A stretch of 64,000 nucleotides of DNA from Streptomyces genisteinicus (GCF_014489615.1 NZ_CP060825.1:6370001-6434000), one strand, 5' to 3'; counted from the stretch's first letter, positions 25,179-34,203 are shown. Notes: a model not told the origin generated them from the letters alone. Translations and numbers: made by a program.

Positions 25179-26186
25179 ATGCCACGCCCGTTCACACTGT
25201 TCACCGGCCAGTGGGCCGATCTGCCGCTGGAGGAGGTCTGCGCCCGCGCCCGCGACTTCGGCTACGACGGTCTCGAACTCGCCTGCTGGGGAGACCACTT
25301 CGAGGTGGACAAGGCGCTGTCCGACCCGTCCTACCTGGACGGCAGGCACGCGCTGCTGGAGAAGTACGGCCTCAAGTGCTGGGCGGTCTCCAACCACCTG
25401 GTCGGCCAGGCGGTCTGCGACAACCCGATCGACGAGCGGCACCAGGGCATCCTGCCCGCCCGGATCTGGGGCGACGGGGAGCCGGAGGAGGTGCGCCGGC
25501 GGGCGGCCGCCGAGCTGAAGGACACCGCGCGGGCGGCGGCGGCCTTCGGCGTCGACACCGTCATCGGCTTCACCGGCTCCTCGATCTGGCACCTGGTGGC
25601 GATGTTCCCGCCGGTGCCCGAGCGGATGATCGAGCGCGGCTACGAGGACTTCGCGGAGCGGTGGAACCCGATCCTCGACGTCTTCGACGCCGAGGGCGTG
25701 CGCTTCGCCCACGAGGTGCACCCCAGTGAGATCGCCTACGACTACTGGACGACGAAGCGCGCCCTGGAGGCCGTCGGGAACCGGCCGGCCTTCGGGCTCA
25801 ACTTCGACCCCAGCCACTTCGTCTGGCAGGACCTCGACCCGGTGGGATTCCTCTACGACTTCCGGGACCGGATCTACCACGTCGACTGCAAGGAGGCCCG
25901 CAAGCGCCTGGACGGGCGCAACGGGCGGCTCGGCTCCCATCTGCCGTGGGGCGACCCGCGGCGCGGCTGGGACTTCGTCTCCGCCGGGCACGGCGACGTG
26001 CCCTGGGAGGACGTGTTCCGGATGCTGAACTCCATCGGCTACCAGGGGCCCGTGTCGGTCGAGTGGGAGGACGCCGGAATGGACCGGCTGGCGGGCGCCC
26101 CGCAAGCGCTTGCCCATCTCAAGCGGTTCGACTTCGACCCGCCGAGCGCCTCCTTCGACGCGGCCTTCTCGGGCGGCGACCAGTAG
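25179..26186 (+). CDS. Sugar phosphate isomerase/epimerase (AP endonuclease 2-type TIM barrel)
   Basis: A 335-residue xylose-isomerase-like TIM barrel. Visible marks are FGYDGLELACWGDHFEVD, HEVHPSEIAYD (metal-ligand Glu/His region), LNFDPSHFVWQ, YHVDCKEA and SVEWEDAG, giving the usual Glu-Asp-His-Glu metal site. It starts 12 bp after the oxidoreductase stop with AAGGAGG, so it is in the same operon. Pairing a MocA dehydrogenase with such an isomerase is typical of keto-sugar or inositol catabolism. Confidence 0.92.
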   Translation: MPRPFTLFTGQWADLPLEEVCARARDFGYDGLELACWGDHFEVDKALSDPSYLDGRHALLEKYGLKCWAVSNHLVGQAVCDNPIDERHQGILPARIWGDGEPEEVRRRAAAELKDTARAAAAFGVDTVIGFTGSSIWHLVAMFPPVPERMIERGYEDFAERWNPILDVFDAEGVRFAHEVHPSEIAYDYWTTKRALEAVGNRPAFGLNFDPSHFVWQDLDPVGFLYDFRDRIYHVDCKEARKRLDGRNGRLGSHLPWGDPRRGWDFVSAGHGDVPWEDVFRMLNSIGYQGPVSVEWEDAGMDRLAGAPQALAHLKRFDFDPPSASFDAAFSGGDQ

Positions 26187-26202
26187 AAGAACGCAGGTCC
26201 GA

Positions 26203-26247
26203 GCCCGGCGGCCGCGAAGCCGCCGGGCCGGTCCGGGCTGCCCGGAC
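26203..26247 (+). terminator. Two tandem hairpin terminators ending the sugar ABC operon
   Basis: The first is a 10-bp stem (26203-26212 with 26219-26228) with a 6-nt loop. The second is a 7-bp stem (26231-26237 with 26241-26247) with a 3-nt loop. They start 16 bp after the isomerase stop. Confidence 0.75.
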
Positions 26248-26251
26248 ACGG

Positions 26252-26330
26252 CTTTGTCCTGCTGCGGGTAAAAGCTCGACTTCCGCTCTGCACAAGGCCT
26301 TTCCGGGCAGGAAGAACCCGGCTACCGTCC
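26252..26330 (+). promoter_or_regulatory. Promoter/operator block matching the ROK-gene promoter
   Basis: It contains CTTTGTCC (26252), AAAG (26271), TGCACAAG (26289) and GCTAC (26321). The offsets 0, 19, 37 and 69 are identical to those in the block at 18244-18322. It lies about 210 bp before the GTG of the secreted multidomain gene; the remaining spacer to 26537 shows no gene. Confidence 0.5.
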
Positions 26331-26537
26331 CATCTCGCGTACACGAAACAGGTGGTCCAGGAGTGACGGCGCACTCCGGTTCCACGGCACCGAGCCCGGA
26401 ACGGGACGTCCCGGGGCGCACAGGGACCCCGCGAGCCGCACCGGAAACCCGCGGCGAGCGCGGCACAGGGGGACACCGCTCCTCCCCGGCGCTCCACGGC
26501 AACCCGCCCGTTCGACCGGCCCAACCGGAGGACATTC

Positions 26538-29500
26538 GTGCACAGTACAAGGCCAGGAGTCCGCAAGGCTCTCGCTCTCCTCACCGGAAGTCTCCTCGCG
26601 GCGACATCGCTCGCCCTGACCGCGCCGACCGCGGCATCCGCCGCCGACCCCGAAGCGGCCCCGGCCGCCGCCGAGTTCCAGCAGGTGACCCTCGCCAAGG
26701 GCGGTGAGGAGACCGGCGAGCCGATGTCGCTCGCCGTGCTGCCGGACCGCAGCGTCCTGCACACCTCCCGCAGCGGCGAGCTGCGGATGACGGACGCGGC
26801 CGGCAACACCCGCGTCGTCGGCACCGTCCCCGTCTACTCGCACGACGAGGAAGGTCTCCAGGGCATCGCCCTGGACCCCGGCTTCAGCGAGAACCGGGCG
26901 ATCTACCTCTACTACGCGCCCCCGATGGACACCCCCGCCGGCGACGCCCCCAACGAGGGCACCGCGGAGGAGTTCGCGAAGTTCGACGGCGTCAACCGGC
27001 TGTCGCGCTTCCTGCTCCGCGAGGACGGCACCCTGGACAACGCCAGCGAGAAGAAGGTCATCGACATCCCGGCGACCCGCGGCATCTGCTGCCACGTCGG
27101 CGGTGACATCGACTTCGACGCGGACGGCAACCTCTACCTGTCGACCGGTGACGACTCCAACCCGTTCGCCTCCGACGGCTTCACCCCGATCGACGACCGG
27201 CCGGGCCGCAACCCCGCCTACGACGCCCGCCGCACCTCCGGCAACACCAACGACCTGCGCGGCAAGATCCTGCGCATCAAGGTGGCCGAGGACGGCTCCT
27301 ACACCGTCCCCGAGGGCAACCTCTTCGCCCCCGGCACCGGGAAGACCCGGCCCGAGATCTACGCCATGGGCTTCCGCAACCCGTTCCGCTTCAGCGTCGA
27401 CAAGAAGACCGGCGTCCTCTACGTGGGCGACTACGGCCCCGACGCCGGCGCCGCCGACCCGAAGCGCGGACCCGCCGGACAGGTCGAGTTCGCCCGGGTC
27501 ACCGGCCCCGGCAACTTCGGCTGGCCGTTCTGCACGGGTGACAACGACCCCTACGTGGACTACGACTTCGCCACGAAGGTCTCCGGCGCCGCCTTCGACT
27601 GCGCGAACCTGAAGAACGACTCGCCGTACAACACCGGCCTGACCGACCTGCCGCCCGCGCAGGCCGCCTGGATCCCGTACGACGGCGGATCGGTGCCCGA
27701 GTTCGGCAGCGGCTCCGAGTCCCCGATGGGCGGACCGGTCTACCGCCACGACCCGGCGAACGACTCCCCGGTCGCCTTCCCCGCCGAGTACGACGGCGAC
27801 TTCTTCGCCGGCGAGTTCGGCCGCCGCTGGATCAAGCGCATCGAGCAGGGCGAGGACGGGGCCGTCCAGTCCATCAACCCGGTCCCCTGGACCGGCACCC
27901 AGATCATGGACATGGCCTTCGGACCGGACGGCGCGCTGTACGTCCTCGACTACGGCACCGCCTGGTTCGGCGGCGACGAGAACGCCGGCCTCTACCGGAT
28001 CGAGAACGCCACCGGCGGACGCTCCCCGGTCGCCGAGGCCGCCGCGGACAGGACCTCGGGCACCGCGCCCCTGAAGGTCTCCTTCTCCTCCGCGGGCACC
28101 ACGGACGCGGACGGCGACGAACTCACCCACGCATGGGACTTCGGCGACGGCTCCACCTCCACCGCGGCGAACCCGGTCCACACCTACCGCAAGAACGGCA
28201 CCTACACCGCCACCCTCACCGCGAAGGACCCGACCGGCCGCACCGGCTCCGCCAGCGTCCGGGTCGTGGTCGGCAACACCGCGCCCAAGGTGACGCTCGA
28301 CCTGCCCGCGGAAGGCGCCCTCTTCTCCTTCGGCGACGAGATCCCGTTCAAGGTGACCGTCACCGACAAGGAGGACGGCACCGTCGACTGCGCCAAGGTC
28401 AAGGTGACGTACATCCTCGGGCACGACAGCCACGGCCATCCCGTCACCTCCGCCAACGGCTGCTCCGGCACCATCAAGACGTCCTCCGACGGCGGCCACG
28501 ACCCCAACGCCGACATCTTCGGTGTCTTCGACGCCGAGTACACCGACGGCGGAGGCGGCGGCCAGGCCGCGCTGACCACCCACGACCAGGCCAAGCTCCA
28601 GCCCCGCCACCGCCAGGCCGAGCACTTCGACGACGCCTCGGGCGTCAAGGTCCACGACAAGGCCCCGGCCAACGGCGGCCGGACCGTCGGAGACATCGAC
28701 AACGGCGACTGGATCTCCTTCACGCCCTACCACCTGGGCGGCAGCAGGAAGCTCACGGCCCGGATCTCCTCCGGCGGCGCGGGCGGCTTCCTCGAAGTGC
28801 GCGCCGGAGCCGCGAACGGCACACTCCTCGGCTCCGCGCCGGTGCCCGTGACCGGCGGCTGGGAGACCTTCCAGGACATCGAGGTGCCGCTGCGGTCGGC
28901 GCCGAAGAAGACCACCGAACTGTTCCTCGTCTTCAAGGGAGGAGCCGGAGCCCTGTACGACATCGACGACTTCGAGCTGTCGGACACGCCCGTCGACCGC
29001 GCGGCCAAGCGGGTCCTCGTCTTCTCGAAGACGGCCGGCTTCCGCCACGACTCCATCGCCACCGGAGTCGCCGCCCTCAGGGAACTCGGCGCGTCGAGCG
29101 GCATCACCGTCGACGCCACCGAGGCCGCCGGGCAGTTCACCACCGCCAACCTCGCCCGCTACGACGCCGTCGTCTTCCTCTCCACCACCGGCGACGTCCT
29201 CGACACCGCACAGCAGAAGGCCTTCGAGAACTACGTGGCCGGCGGCGGCGGATACATGGGCGTCCACGCGGCGGCGGACACCGAGTACGACTGGGAGTTC
29301 TACGGCGGCCTCGTCGGCGCCTACTTCGACTCCCACCCGCAGATCCAGTCCGCGACCGTCCGCGTCGAGGACCACGACCACCCGGCGACCGCCCATGTGC
29401 ACGGCCCCTGGGAGCGCACCGACGAGTGGTACAACTACCGCACCAACCCGCGTGAGCAGGCCCGGGTCCTCGCCACCCTCGACGAGACCACGTACGAGGG

Positions 29501-30227
29501 CGGCACCATGAAGGGCGACCACCCGATCGCCTGGTGCCAGACGTACGAGGGCGGACGCTCCTTCTACACCGGGGGCGGCCACACCAAGGAGTCCTACGCC
29601 GAGCCGGCGTTCCGGCAGCACCTCCTCGGCGGACTGCGCTACGCCACCGGCCAGGTCAAGGCCGACTGCAAGCCGCGCACCGGCCACCGGCCCATCTTCA
29701 ACGGCGAGACGCTGGACGGCTGGAAGCAGGCCGGACCCGGTTCGTTCGACGTCGTGGACGGCGAACTGCGCTCCGTGGGCGGCATGGGCATGCTCTGGTA
29801 CCAGGCCAAGGAGCTCGGGTCCTACTCCCTGAAGCTCGACTGGAAGGCGGAGGGCGACGACAACTCCGGCATCTTCGTCGGCTTCCCGGCCTCCGACGAC
29901 CCCTGGTCGGCCGTGAACAACGGCTACGAGATCCAGATCGACGCCACCGACGCCGCCGACCGCACCACCGGCGCCGTCTACGGCTTCAAGTCGGCGAACA
30001 TCAAGGCCCGCGACCAGGTCCTGCGGCCGCCCGGACAGTGGAACAGCTACGAGATCAAGGTCCAGGGCGAACGGCTCCAGGTCTTCCTGAACGGCGTGAA
30101 GATCAACGACTTCACCAACACCGACCCGGCCCGCAGCCTGCGGAACGGCCACATCGGCATCCAGAACCACGGCGCCGCGGACCAGGTGTCCTTCCGGGAC
30201 ATCCAGTTGAAGGAGCTGCCCTCGTAA
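26538..30227 (+). CDS. Secreted multidomain sugar dehydrogenase/PKD/CBM6/ThuA/DUF1080 protein
   Basis: A 1,229-residue exported protein. A Sec signal peptide (residues 1-36) is followed by a glucose/sorbosone-dehydrogenase-type beta-propeller (~45-490, with GFRNPFRFS and DGALYVLDYG). A PKD domain (~494-579, WDFGDGS), a CBM6-like carbohydrate-binding module (~691-814, ending DIDDFELS), a ThuA-like glutamine-amidotransferase fold (~823-1044, VLVFSKTAGFRHDS and MGVHAAADT) and a DUF1080 domain (~1050-1229, FNGETLDGW) follow in order. DUF1080 proteins include 3-keto-glycoside hydrolases/lyases, so the chain may oxidise and cleave a glycan outside the cell (inference). GTG is preceded by CGGAGGA. 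It has its own promoter block and a strong terminator. Confidence 0.93.
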   Translation: MHSTRPGVRKALALLTGSLLAATSLALTAPTAASAADPEAAPAAAEFQQVTLAKGGEETGEPMSLAVLPDRSVLHTSRSGELRMTDAAGNTRVVGTVPVYSHDEEGLQGIALDPGFSENRAIYLYYAPPMDTPAGDAPNEGTAEEFAKFDGVNRLSRFLLREDGTLDNASEKKVIDIPATRGICCHVGGDIDFDADGNLYLSTGDDSNPFASDGFTPIDDRPGRNPAYDARRTSGNTNDLRGKILRIKVAEDGSYTVPEGNLFAPGTGKTRPEIYAMGFRNPFRFSVDKKTGVLYVGDYGPDAGAADPKRGPAGQVEFARVTGPGNFGWPFCTGDNDPYVDYDFATKVSGAAFDCANLKNDSPYNTGLTDLPPAQAAWIPYDGGSVPEFGSGSESPMGGPVYRHDPANDSPVAFPAEYDGDFFAGEFGRRWIKRIEQGEDGAVQSINPVPWTGTQIMDMAFGPDGALYVLDYGTAWFGGDENAGLYRIENATGGRSPVAEAAADRTSGTAPLKVSFSSAGTTDADGDELTHAWDFGDGSTSTAANPVHTYRKNGTYTATLTAKDPTGRTGSASVRVVVGNTAPKVTLDLPAEGALFSFGDEIPFKVTVTDKEDGTVDCAKVKVTYILGHDSHGHPVTSANGCSGTIKTSSDGGHDPNADIFGVFDAEYTDGGGGGQAALTTHDQAKLQPRHRQAEHFDDASGVKVHDKAPANGGRTVGDIDNGDWISFTPYHLGGSRKLTARISSGGAGGFLEVRAGAANGTLLGSAPVPVTGGWETFQDIEVPLRSAPKKTTELFLVFKGGAGALYDIDDFELSDTPVDRAAKRVLVFSKTAGFRHDSIATGVAALRELGASSGITVDATEAAGQFTTANLARYDAVVFLSTTGDVLDTAQQKAFENYVAGGGGYMGVHAAADTEYDWEFYGGLVGAYFDSHPQIQSATVRVEDHDHPATAHVHGPWERTDEWYNYRTNPREQARVLATLDETTYEGGTMKGDHPIAWCQTYEGGRSFYTGGGHTKESYAEPAFRQHLLGGLRYATGQVKADCKPRTGHRPIFNGETLDGWKQAGPGSFDVVDGELRSVGGMGMLWYQAKELGSYSLKLDWKAEGDDNSGIFVGFPASDDPWSAVNNGYEIQIDATDAADRTTGAVYGFKSANIKARDQVLRPPGQWNSYEIKVQGERLQVFLNGVKINDFTNTDPARSLRNGHIGIQNHGAADQVSFRDIQLKELPS

Positions 30228-30240
30228 GAGCCGGGACCTC

Positions 30241-30276
30241 CGTCCGGACACCGCGCGAGCCGCCGGTGTCCGGACG
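30241..30276 (+). terminator. Strong hairpin terminator after the multidomain gene
   Basis: A 13-bp perfect stem (30241-30253 with 30264-30276) with a 10-nt loop, 13 bp past the stop. Confidence 0.8.
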
Positions 30277-30304
30277 AGGCCCCCGGGGCCGCCCCACGAG
30301 CCGG

Positions 30305-30340
30305 CGGCGGGCGGGGAGGCGCCGTACCCCCCGCCCGCCG
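30305..30340 (+). other. Second hairpin, directly upstream of the ebo operon
   Basis: A 12-bp perfect stem (30305-30316 with 30329-30340) with a 12-nt loop. It ends only 44 bp before the first ebo-operon start, which leaves little room for a promoter after it. It may be a second terminator or an attenuator-like leader. Confidence 0.5.
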
Positions 30341-30384
30341 TCCTTCCACCCCACCGGAACACCCACATGGCAGGGAGGCAGCCC

Positions 30385-31548
30385 GTGAACGACGGGAACG
30401 CGACGGACACGCCCACCGGGGACACCGTCACCCACGACCACCGGGAACGCACCGGAGTCTGGTTCGTCGGAGCCCGCGGATCGGTGGCCACCACGGCCGT
30501 CGCCGGATGCGCGGCCGTCACCGCGGGACTGCACCCGCCCACCGGAATGGTCACCGAGACACCGCCCTTCGGCGGCACGGGACTGCCACCGCTGGCCTCC
30601 CTCGTCTTCGGCGGACACGACACCGCCTCCTGCCCGCTGCCCAAGCGGGCCGAACACCTCACCGGAGCGGGCGTGCTGCCCGCGGGCCTGGCCTCCGCCG
30701 TCCGGGCCGACCTGGACGCCGCCGACCGGGAGATACGCTGCGGCGGTCCCGCGGCGGGCGACACACGGACCGACGAGGAACTCACCGCGTGCTTCGCCGA
30801 CGACATCGCCTCCTTCCGCACCCGCCACCGGCTGGCCCGGGTCGTCGTCGTCAACGTCGCCTCCACCGAGCCGCTCCCCGAGCCCGGCGCCGACCGCCTG
30901 CCCGCCAGCTCCCTCTACGCGGCCGCCGCCCTCCGAGCCGGCTGCCCCTACGTCAACTTCACCCCGTCGACGGGGCTCCACAGCCCGGCCCTCGCGGCCG
31001 CCGCGGCGGCGAGCGGGCTTCCCCACGCGGGCCGCGACGGCAAGACCGGCCAGACCCTGCTGCGGTCCGTGCTCGCCCCGATGTTCGTCCAGCGCGCCCT
31101 CGACGTCCGGGCCTGGTCCGGCAGCAACCTGCTCGGCGGCGGCGACGGCGCGGCGCTCGCCGACCCGGCGGCCGCCGCCGCGAAGAACGCGGGCAAGGAA
31201 CGCGTCCTCGCCGACACCCTCGGGCACACCCCCGAGGGCGAGGTCCACATCGACGACGTCCCCGCCCTCGGCGACTGGAAGACCGCCTGGGACCACATCG
31301 CCTTCGACGGCTTCCTCGGCTCCCGCATGATCCTCCAGACCATCTGGCAGGGCTGCGACTCCGCCCTCGCCGCCCCGCTCGTGCTCGACCTCGCCCGGCT
31401 CCTCGCCCGCGCCCACGAGGCCGGCGTCACCGGGCCCCTGCCCGCACTCGGCTTCTACTTCAAGGACCCGGACGGCGGACCCGCCGGCCTCTCCGAGCAG
31501 TTCACCGCACTCCTCGCCTTCGCCGACCGCCTCCGGGAGACCCGGTGA
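30385..31548 (+). CDS. Ino1-like inositol-3-phosphate synthase family protein (ebo operon)
   Basis: A 387-residue protein of the myo-inositol-1-phosphate synthase family, which converts glucose 6-phosphate to inositol 3-phosphate by NAD-dependent cyclisation. It keeps VWFVGARGSVATT (NAD Rossmann loop), VNVASTEP, YVNFTPSTGLHS, GRDGKTGQTLLRS (active-site lysine region), SNLLGGGDG and CDSALAAPLVLDLARL. Several of these deviate from housekeeping Ino1, so the product may be another cyclitol phosphate. GTG 30385 was chosen because AGGGAGG stands at proper spacing; ATG 30367 is an alternative. It starts the ebo operon and takes the place of the sugar-phosphate-cyclase-like EboD of cyanobacterial clusters. 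Confidence 0.87.
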   Translation: MNDGNATDTPTGDTVTHDHRERTGVWFVGARGSVATTAVAGCAAVTAGLHPPTGMVTETPPFGGTGLPPLASLVFGGHDTASCPLPKRAEHLTGAGVLPAGLASAVRADLDAADREIRCGGPAAGDTRTDEELTACFADDIASFRTRHRLARVVVVNVASTEPLPEPGADRLPASSLYAAAALRAGCPYVNFTPSTGLHSPALAAAAAASGLPHAGRDGKTGQTLLRSVLAPMFVQRALDVRAWSGSNLLGGGDGAALADPAAAAAKNAGKERVLADTLGHTPEGEVHIDDVPALGDWKTAWDHIAFDGFLGSRMILQTIWQGCDSALAAPLVLDLARLLARAHEAGVTGPLPALGFYFKDPDGGPAGLSEQFTALLAFADRLRETR

Positions 31549-32657
31549 TCCACAGCGCCGGAACGGCCGCGCCTCCCGCGCCTCCCGCGCCCGCCGCACG
31601 CGGAGCACGCGGAATACGCGGAAGCCTGCGCGCCTGGGCCGAACTGCTGCGCGTGTCGGCCCTGTTCAGCGTCCCCGGCGACGCCCTCGCCGGTGCCGCA
31701 GCCGTCGGGGCACGCCCCTGCCGGGGCACGGCCCTGGCCGTCGGCGCCTCCCTGTGCCTCTACGAGGCCGGCATGGCCCTCAACGACTGGGCGGACCGCG
31801 AGGAGGACGCAGCCGAACGCCCCCACCGCCCCATCCCGTCCGGCCGGATCGCACCCCGGCACGCCGTCGCGGCCGCCGGGGTGCTCACCGCCGCCGGTCT
31901 CACCCTCGCCGCCCGCGCGGGCCGCCCCGCCCTGGCCGTCGCCACGGCACTCTCCGCGACGGTCTGGGCCTACGACCTCCGCCTCAAACACACCCCCGCG
32001 GGCCCCGCGGCCATGGCCGCCGCCCGCGCCCTCGACCTCCTCCTCGGCGCCACGGCAACGTTGTCGGCCCAGGGCGGCGCCGACCGCTCCGGCCGAAGGG
32101 AGGGGCTCGCGCCCGCCGCGCCGGCGTCCGCGCGGGCCGGAGGTCTCCCCGCCACGTCCTCCGCCCGCCGGCGCCCCGCCGCGGTCCGCGCCGGGGCAGG
32201 CCCCACGGCCCCCGCCCCCCGCCCGCTCCGCGTGCTGCGCGGTGCCGGGCCCGCCGCCGGGGTGCTCGGGGTGCACACGTACGCCGTCACCGCCGTGTCC
32301 CGGCACGAGGTGCACGGCGGGTCGACCGGCGCGCCGCTCGCCGCGCTCGCGACGGCGACCGCGGTCGCCGGGTTCGCGGCCCGCCACCGCGACGGCCCCA
32401 CAGGTCCGGAGGCCGGGCGGGCCGCCGGGGTGCTGCTCGCGGCCGCCTACGCCCGCACCGCCGCCCGCCCCTTCCTCCACGCCGCACTGAACCCGTCCCC
32501 GCAGCTCACCCAGCGGGCCGTCGGCGGCGGCATCCGGGCCATGATCCCGCTCCAGGCCGCCCTCGCGGCCCGGTCCGGGGCGACCGGCACCGGGCTGGCG
32601 GTCATGGCCCTCGTCCCGCTCGCCCGCCGCCTCGCCCGAAAGGTGAGTCCCACATGA
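31545..32657 (+). CDS. eboC: UbiA-family prenyltransferase-like membrane protein EboC
   Basis: A 370-residue polytopic membrane protein. The UbiA Asp-rich motif is NDWADREEDAAERPHRPIPSG near residue 80, with the second motif WAYDLRLKHTP. UbiA enzymes join a prenyl diphosphate to an aromatic or sugar-phosphate acceptor in the membrane. A low-complexity Ala/Pro/Arg/Gly insertion of about 60 residues (around 180-240) splits the helices and is unusual for the family. The GTG start overlaps the Ino1-like stop by 4 bp (GTGA) and the stop overlaps the next start (ATGA). Confidence 0.87.
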   Translation: MIHSAGTAAPPAPPAPAARGARGIRGSLRAWAELLRVSALFSVPGDALAGAAAVGARPCRGTALAVGASLCLYEAGMALNDWADREEDAAERPHRPIPSGRIAPRHAVAAAGVLTAAGLTLAARAGRPALAVATALSATVWAYDLRLKHTPAGPAAMAAARALDLLLGATATLSAQGGADRSGRREGLAPAAPASARAGGLPATSSARRRPAAVRAGAGPTAPAPRPLRVLRGAGPAAGVLGVHTYAVTAVSRHEVHGGSTGAPLAALATATAVAGFAARHRDGPTGPEAGRAAGVLLAAAYARTAARPFLHAALNPSPQLTQRAVGGGIRAMIPLQAALAARSGATGTGLAVMALVPLARRLARKVSPT

Positions 32658-33529
32658 GCACCGCGCCCTTCGCACCGGTCCGGTTCGCCTACGGCACCAA
32701 CGGACTCACCGACCTGCGGCTCGACGACGCCCTCGGTCTCCTCGCCGACCTCGGCTACGACGGCGTCGGCCTCACCCTCGACCACATGCACCTCGACCCC
32801 CTGGCACCCGATCTGCCCGCCCGCACCGCCCGGGTGGCCCGGCGGCTGGACCAGCTGGGCCTCACCGCGACCGTCGAGACCGGCGCACGCTACGTGCTGG
32901 ACCCACGCCGCAAGCACGGCCCCTCGCTGCTCGACCCCGACCCCGCGGGCCGCGCCGCCCGTACCGCCCTGCTCGTCACGGCCGTGCGGACCGCGGCCGG
33001 CCTCGGCGCCCACGCGGTGCACTGCTTCAGCGGCGTCACCCCGCCCGGCACCGACCCCGGCACCGCCTGGAAGCGGCTGGAGGAGGCACTGTGGCCCGTG
33101 GTCGACGCCGCGGCGGCCGCGGGCGTGCCGCTGGCCGTGGAACCGGAGCCCGGTCATCTCCTCGCCACCCTCGCCGACTTCCACCATCTGCGCACGGTGA
33201 TGGGCAACCCCGGCCCCCTCGGCCTGACCCTCGACATCGGCCACTGCCAGTGCCTGGAGGAGGCGTCCCCGGCCGACTGCGTGCGCGACGCGGCGCCCTG
33301 GCTGCGGCACGTGCAGATCGAGGACATGCGGCGCGGAGTCCACGAGCACCTGCCGTTCGGCGACGGCGAGATCGACTTCCCGCCCGTGCTCGCCGCCCTC
33401 GCCGAGACCGGCTACCGGGGCCTGACGACCGTGGAACTCCCGCGGCACTCCCACGCGGGCCCCGAACTCGCCCGCACCTCGCTCGCCTTCCTGCGCGCAT
33501 CGGACCCGAAGGGAGACCCGGACGCATGA
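32654..33529 (+). CDS. TIM-barrel sugar isomerase/epimerase in the ebo operon
   Basis: A 291-residue xylose-isomerase-like barrel. Residues expected for the metal site are seen in VEPEPGH, LTLDIGHCQ, RHVQIEDM and a late VELPRHSH. Its start FAYGTNGLTDLRLDDALGLLADLGYDG is typical of the superfamily. It is coupled to eboC and eboA by 4-bp overlaps. With the Ino1-like protein it may interconvert a keto-cyclitol or sugar phosphate feeding the EboC step (inference). Confidence 0.87.
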   Translation: MSTAPFAPVRFAYGTNGLTDLRLDDALGLLADLGYDGVGLTLDHMHLDPLAPDLPARTARVARRLDQLGLTATVETGARYVLDPRRKHGPSLLDPDPAGRAARTALLVTAVRTAAGLGAHAVHCFSGVTPPGTDPGTAWKRLEEALWPVVDAAAAAGVPLAVEPEPGHLLATLADFHHLRTVMGNPGPLGLTLDIGHCQCLEEASPADCVRDAAPWLRHVQIEDMRRGVHEHLPFGDGEIDFPPVLAALAETGYRGLTTVELPRHSHAGPELARTSLAFLRASDPKGDPDA

Positions 33530-34203
33530 CCGGCACACCCCCGGCAGGCACACCCGCACCCTCCGCCGGCGCACCGCCCCCCGTCCCCGATGCGATCGGG
33601 GCACGGCTCGACGCCGCCGCCCGGACCTGGCTCGCCGACGCCGTCGCCGAAGCCGCGCACGCCGCCGGCGCCCCGCCCGAGGAACCCACCCCGTACGCCG
33701 CCCACGGCTGGGAGCTCCGGTTCGCCGCCGCCGGGCGCCACTGCGGCCACGACAACGCCGGCCCCGTCCGCGTCCTGCTGCTCACCGAGGCACGGGCCGA
33801 CCTGGACACCCTCACCCGCCTCTACCGCCACGGCAGCGCCGCCGAACGCCTCGCGGTGCTCCACTCGCTGCCCCACCTCGTCCCCGGCCCCCAGGCGCTG
33901 CCCCTCGTCGACGACGCGCTGCGCACCAACGACACCCGGCTCGTCGCCGCGGCCGTGGGACCCTACGCCGGCCTCCACCTCGACCGGCACGCCTGGCGGC
34001 ACGCCGTCCTCAAATGCCTGTTCACCGAGGTCCCCGTGGACGCCGTCGCCGCCCTGGAGCGGCGCGCCCCCGGCGACGCCGAACTGGCCCGCATGCTCAC
34101 CGACTACGCCGCCGAACGCACGGCCGCCGGCCGCCACGTCCCCCACGACCTGGACCGGGTGCTCGCCCTGGCCACGACGCCCCCGCGGTCCGAGGAGTCC
34201 TGA
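33526..34203 (+). CDS. eboA: EboA-domain protein
   Basis: A 225-residue cytosolic protein of the EboA family, which has no known catalytic activity. The central helical repeats read ERLAVLHSLPHLVP, VDDALRTND and VLKCLFTEVPVDAV, ending ELARMLTDYAAERTAAGR. The first ~25 residues are Pro/Ala-rich linker. It overlaps the isomerase gene by 4 bp and the TatD gene by 1 bp. Cyanobacterial eboA neighbours are needed for export of scytonemin precursor to the periplasm (established for that system); the cargo in Streptomyces is unknown. Confidence 0.85.
   Translation: MTGTPPAGTPAPSAGAPPPVPDAIGARLDAAARTWLADAVAEAAHAAGAPPEEPTPYAAHGWELRFAAAGRHCGHDNAGPVRVLLLTEARADLDTLTRLYRHGSAAERLAVLHSLPHLVPGPQALPLVDDALRTNDTRLVAAAVGPYAGLHLDRHAWRHAVLKCLFTEVPVDAVAALERRAPGDAELARMLTDYAAERTAAGRHVPHDLDRVLALATTPPRSEES

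Noticed and set aside
26322..30866. A 1,514-codon open frame antisense to the multidomain gene
   Set aside because: Val/Gly/Asp-rich shadow without motifs; the plus-strand protein has five recognisable domains.
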